Shown: in pieces, positions 62,418 to 64,000 of the stretch | How positions within the stretch are numbered: position 1 is the stretch's first letter | Layout: every line of letters begins with the position of its first letter | DNA from: Larkinella arboricola | Lineage (GTDB): Bacteria > Bacteroidota > Bacteroidia > Cytophagales > Spirosomataceae | NCBI RefSeq assembly: GCF_003259745.1 | Contig: NZ_QLMC01000001.1 | Location: forward strand, 1,178,001 to 1,242,000 | Length of the DNA: 64,000 nt | Direction of reading: 5' to 3' | Translations under genes and position numbers: made by a program | The notes under the pieces: model-generated | What the model was told of the DNA's origin: nothing | Seen by the model: only the letters and a program-made list of their open reading frames with translations | Database searches by the model: none

Positions 62418-64000
62418 ATGCTCAGTACGAACAACACACGGCAGGCGAACGAGTTTCGTCATGTAAGCTACTTGTGGGATGAAGCCAAAGCCGCCGAACT
62501 GGCCGGTGACGAAGTGGCCCTCCTCATTTATCGTTCCAACCTTCTAGGTGCCGACCTCCGGCTGACCAATTACGGCGGAGGAAACACGTCCTGCAAAACC
62601 ATGGCGAAAGATCCGCTGACGGGCAACGAAACCGAAGTGATGTGGATCAAAGGATCCGGGGGAGACCTCGGCACGATGAAACGGAGCGGTCTGGCCGCCC
62701 TGTACGTTGACCGGTTGCGGAGTCTGAAAAACATTTACCGGGGCATTGAATTTGAAGATGAGATGGTCGAACTGTTCAACCACTGCATTTTCGATCTGTC
62801 GTCCAAAGCCCCGTCAATTGACACGCCCCTGCACGGTTTTCTGCCCTTTGCGCACATCGACCACCTGCACCCGGATGCGGCCATTGCGATTGCTGCGGCC
62901 AAAGACGGTAAAAAAATTACGCAGGAGTTGTTCGACGGCACCATCGGCTGGGTGGACTGGCAGCGTCCCGGTTTCGATCTCGGTCTGAAACTGGCCGAAT
63001 GCCTGGAACAGAATCCGGGCATCCGGGGTATTATGCTGGGCTCGCACGGGTTGTTTACCTGGGGTGATACGGCATACGAAAGCTACATCAACACGCTGGA
63101 AGTCATCGAACGGTGTGCGGAATACCTGGAAGAAAACTACGGTAAAAACCGTCCGGTTTTTGGCGGGGCCAAACTGCAAAGCCTTGAAAAAGAAGCGCGT
63201 GCGAAACAGGCGGCCACGCTGGCGCCGGTGCTGCGCGGTTTCTGTTCGAATAAAACGTCGATGATCGGCCACTTTACGGACGATGATCGCGTGCTGGAGT
63301 TCATCAACTCCAACGACCTGGAGCGGCTGGCTCCGCTGGGAACGTCCTGCCCCGACCACTTTCTGCGGACCAAGATCAGCCCGCTGGTGCTGGACCTGAC
63401 ACCTGACGAGGACGTAACGGATACGGCCGCCATTCAGGAAAGGCTGACGCCGGCGTTTGAAGCTTACCGCGCGATGTACGAAGAATACTACGAAACCTGC
63501 AAACACCCGAACAGTCCGGCAATCCGCGACAAAAATCCGGTCGTGATTCTGTGGCCGGGCGTGGGTATGTTCGCGTTTGCCAAAGACAAGCAGACGGCGC
63601 GGGTGGCGGCTGAGTTTTATACCAACGCCATCAACGTGATGAAGGGGGCCGAAGCCATTTCGGAATACACCTCACTGCCGCGTCAGGAAGCGTTTGACAT
63701 TGAATACTGGCTGCTGGAAGAAGCGAAATTACAGCGGATGCCGAAGCCGAAACCGTTGTCGGGCAAGATTGCGCTGGTTACTGGTAGCGCAGGCGGTATT
63801 GGAAAAGCCATTGCCAAGAAATTTGTGGCCGAAGGTGCGGTGGTGGTTATCAACGACAACGATCCCGAGCGCCTGAAAGGAGCCGACGAAGAATTCCGCC
63901 AGCAGTATGGCCGGGATACGCACACCTCGGCTACTCTGGATGTAACCAACGCCGAAGTGATCAGCAACGCGTTCGACGTGGCGGCCTTGACGTTCGGTGG
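62418..64000 (+). CDS. Bifunctional rhamnulose-1-phosphate aldolase / short-chain dehydrogenase, 3' end outside window
   Basis: The frame is open from the ATG at 62418 to the window end, giving 527 residues of a protein usually near 700. The class II aldolase domain (about 1-430) has LTNYGGGNTSCK, HIDHLHPDA and GSHGLFTWG with zinc-binding His residues. An SDR domain begins at about residue 447 (LSGKIALVTGSAGGIGKAI). The fused enzyme splits rhamnulose 1-phosphate and oxidises the lactaldehyde formed. Other rhamnose genes may lie downstream. The C-terminus cannot be judged. Confidence 0.92.
   Translation, partial: MLSTNNTRQANEFRHVSYLWDEAKAAELAGDEVALLIYRSNLLGADLRLTNYGGGNTSCKTMAKDPLTGNETEVMWIKGSGGDLGTMKRSGLAALYVDRLRSLKNIYRGIEFEDEMVELFNHCIFDLSSKAPSIDTPLHGFLPFAHIDHLHPDAAIAIAAAKDGKKITQELFDGTIGWVDWQRPGFDLGLKLAECLEQNPGIRGIMLGSHGLFTWGDTAYESYINTLEVIERCAEYLEENYGKNRPVFGGAKLQSLEKEARAKQAATLAPVLRGFCSNKTSMIGHFTDDDRVLEFINSNDLERLAPLGTSCPDHFLRTKISPLVLDLTPDEDVTDTAAIQERLTPAFEAYRAMYEEYYETCKHPNSPAIRDKNPVVILWPGVGMFAFAKDKQTARVAAEFYTNAINVMKGAEAISEYTSLPRQEAFDIEYWLLEEAKLQRMPKPKPLSGKIALVTGSAGGIGKAIAKKFVAEGAVVVINDNDPERLKGADEEFRQQYGRDTHTSATLDVTNAEVISNAFDVAALTFG

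Overview
The window reads as a chromosomal segment of a Bacteroidota bacterium, most likely order Cytophagales (Spirosoma/Larkinella-like). This is an inference from moderately high GC, TAnnTTTG-type promoter boxes, tandem FtsX/MacB-like permeases with PadR regulators, a KISTS-type methionyl-tRNA synthetase, and a family 95 fucosidase. No rRNA, tRNA, CRISPR array, transposase, integrase or phage gene was recognised.

Layout. 1-5487 and 9837-23738 form a large array of duplicated orphan ABC permeases: seven full genes, one cut by the window edge and one internally deleted remnant. An eighth full copy lies at 44506-47232. No ATPase gene accompanies any of them. Three PadR regulators of one subtype sit directly before permeases. 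A phased operator-like motif (5-bp half-sites every 11 bp) lies about 100 bp before those three PadR genes and before one permease. Junctions between permeases carry inverted pairs of degenerate 7-nt tandem repeats. Inside the array, 5575-9626 holds a mannonate dehydratase-like protein, a trehalase and a secreted alpha/beta hydrolase.

23858-25705 holds pfkA and a PAP2 phosphatase. 25837-35933 is a cell-surface polysaccharide region: five glycosyltransferases, four SAM methyltransferases, a Wzx-like flippase and a FemAB/GNAT-like acyltransferase. Several are coupled by ATGA stop/start overlaps. It continues loosely through a Ppx/GppA phosphatase to a NodU/CmcH-type carbamoyltransferase with an SxtJ-like partner (37040-39295).

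39335-43458 is a compact methionine unit: terminator hairpin, overlapping promoter, SAM-I riboswitch, metH and a strong terminator. The riboswitch has a visible alternative pairing downstream of P1. A second kind of PadR unit follows (43528-44442), pairing a regulator with a small membrane protein that carries a TonB-like N-terminal motif.

47847-64000 is mostly housekeeping and carbohydrate genes: a family 9 glycosyltransferase, an MscS channel, a YD-repeat secreted protein, a TPR protein, an NAD-dependent epimerase-like protein, metG, an NTF2-like protein, a GH95 fucosidase, an SDR, a metallopeptidase-like lipoprotein, fdhD, and the first two thirds of a fused rhamnulose-phosphate aldolase/dehydrogenase. 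Most operon ends have clear hairpin terminators. All gaps between genes are 300 bp or less, and those with visible content are listed.
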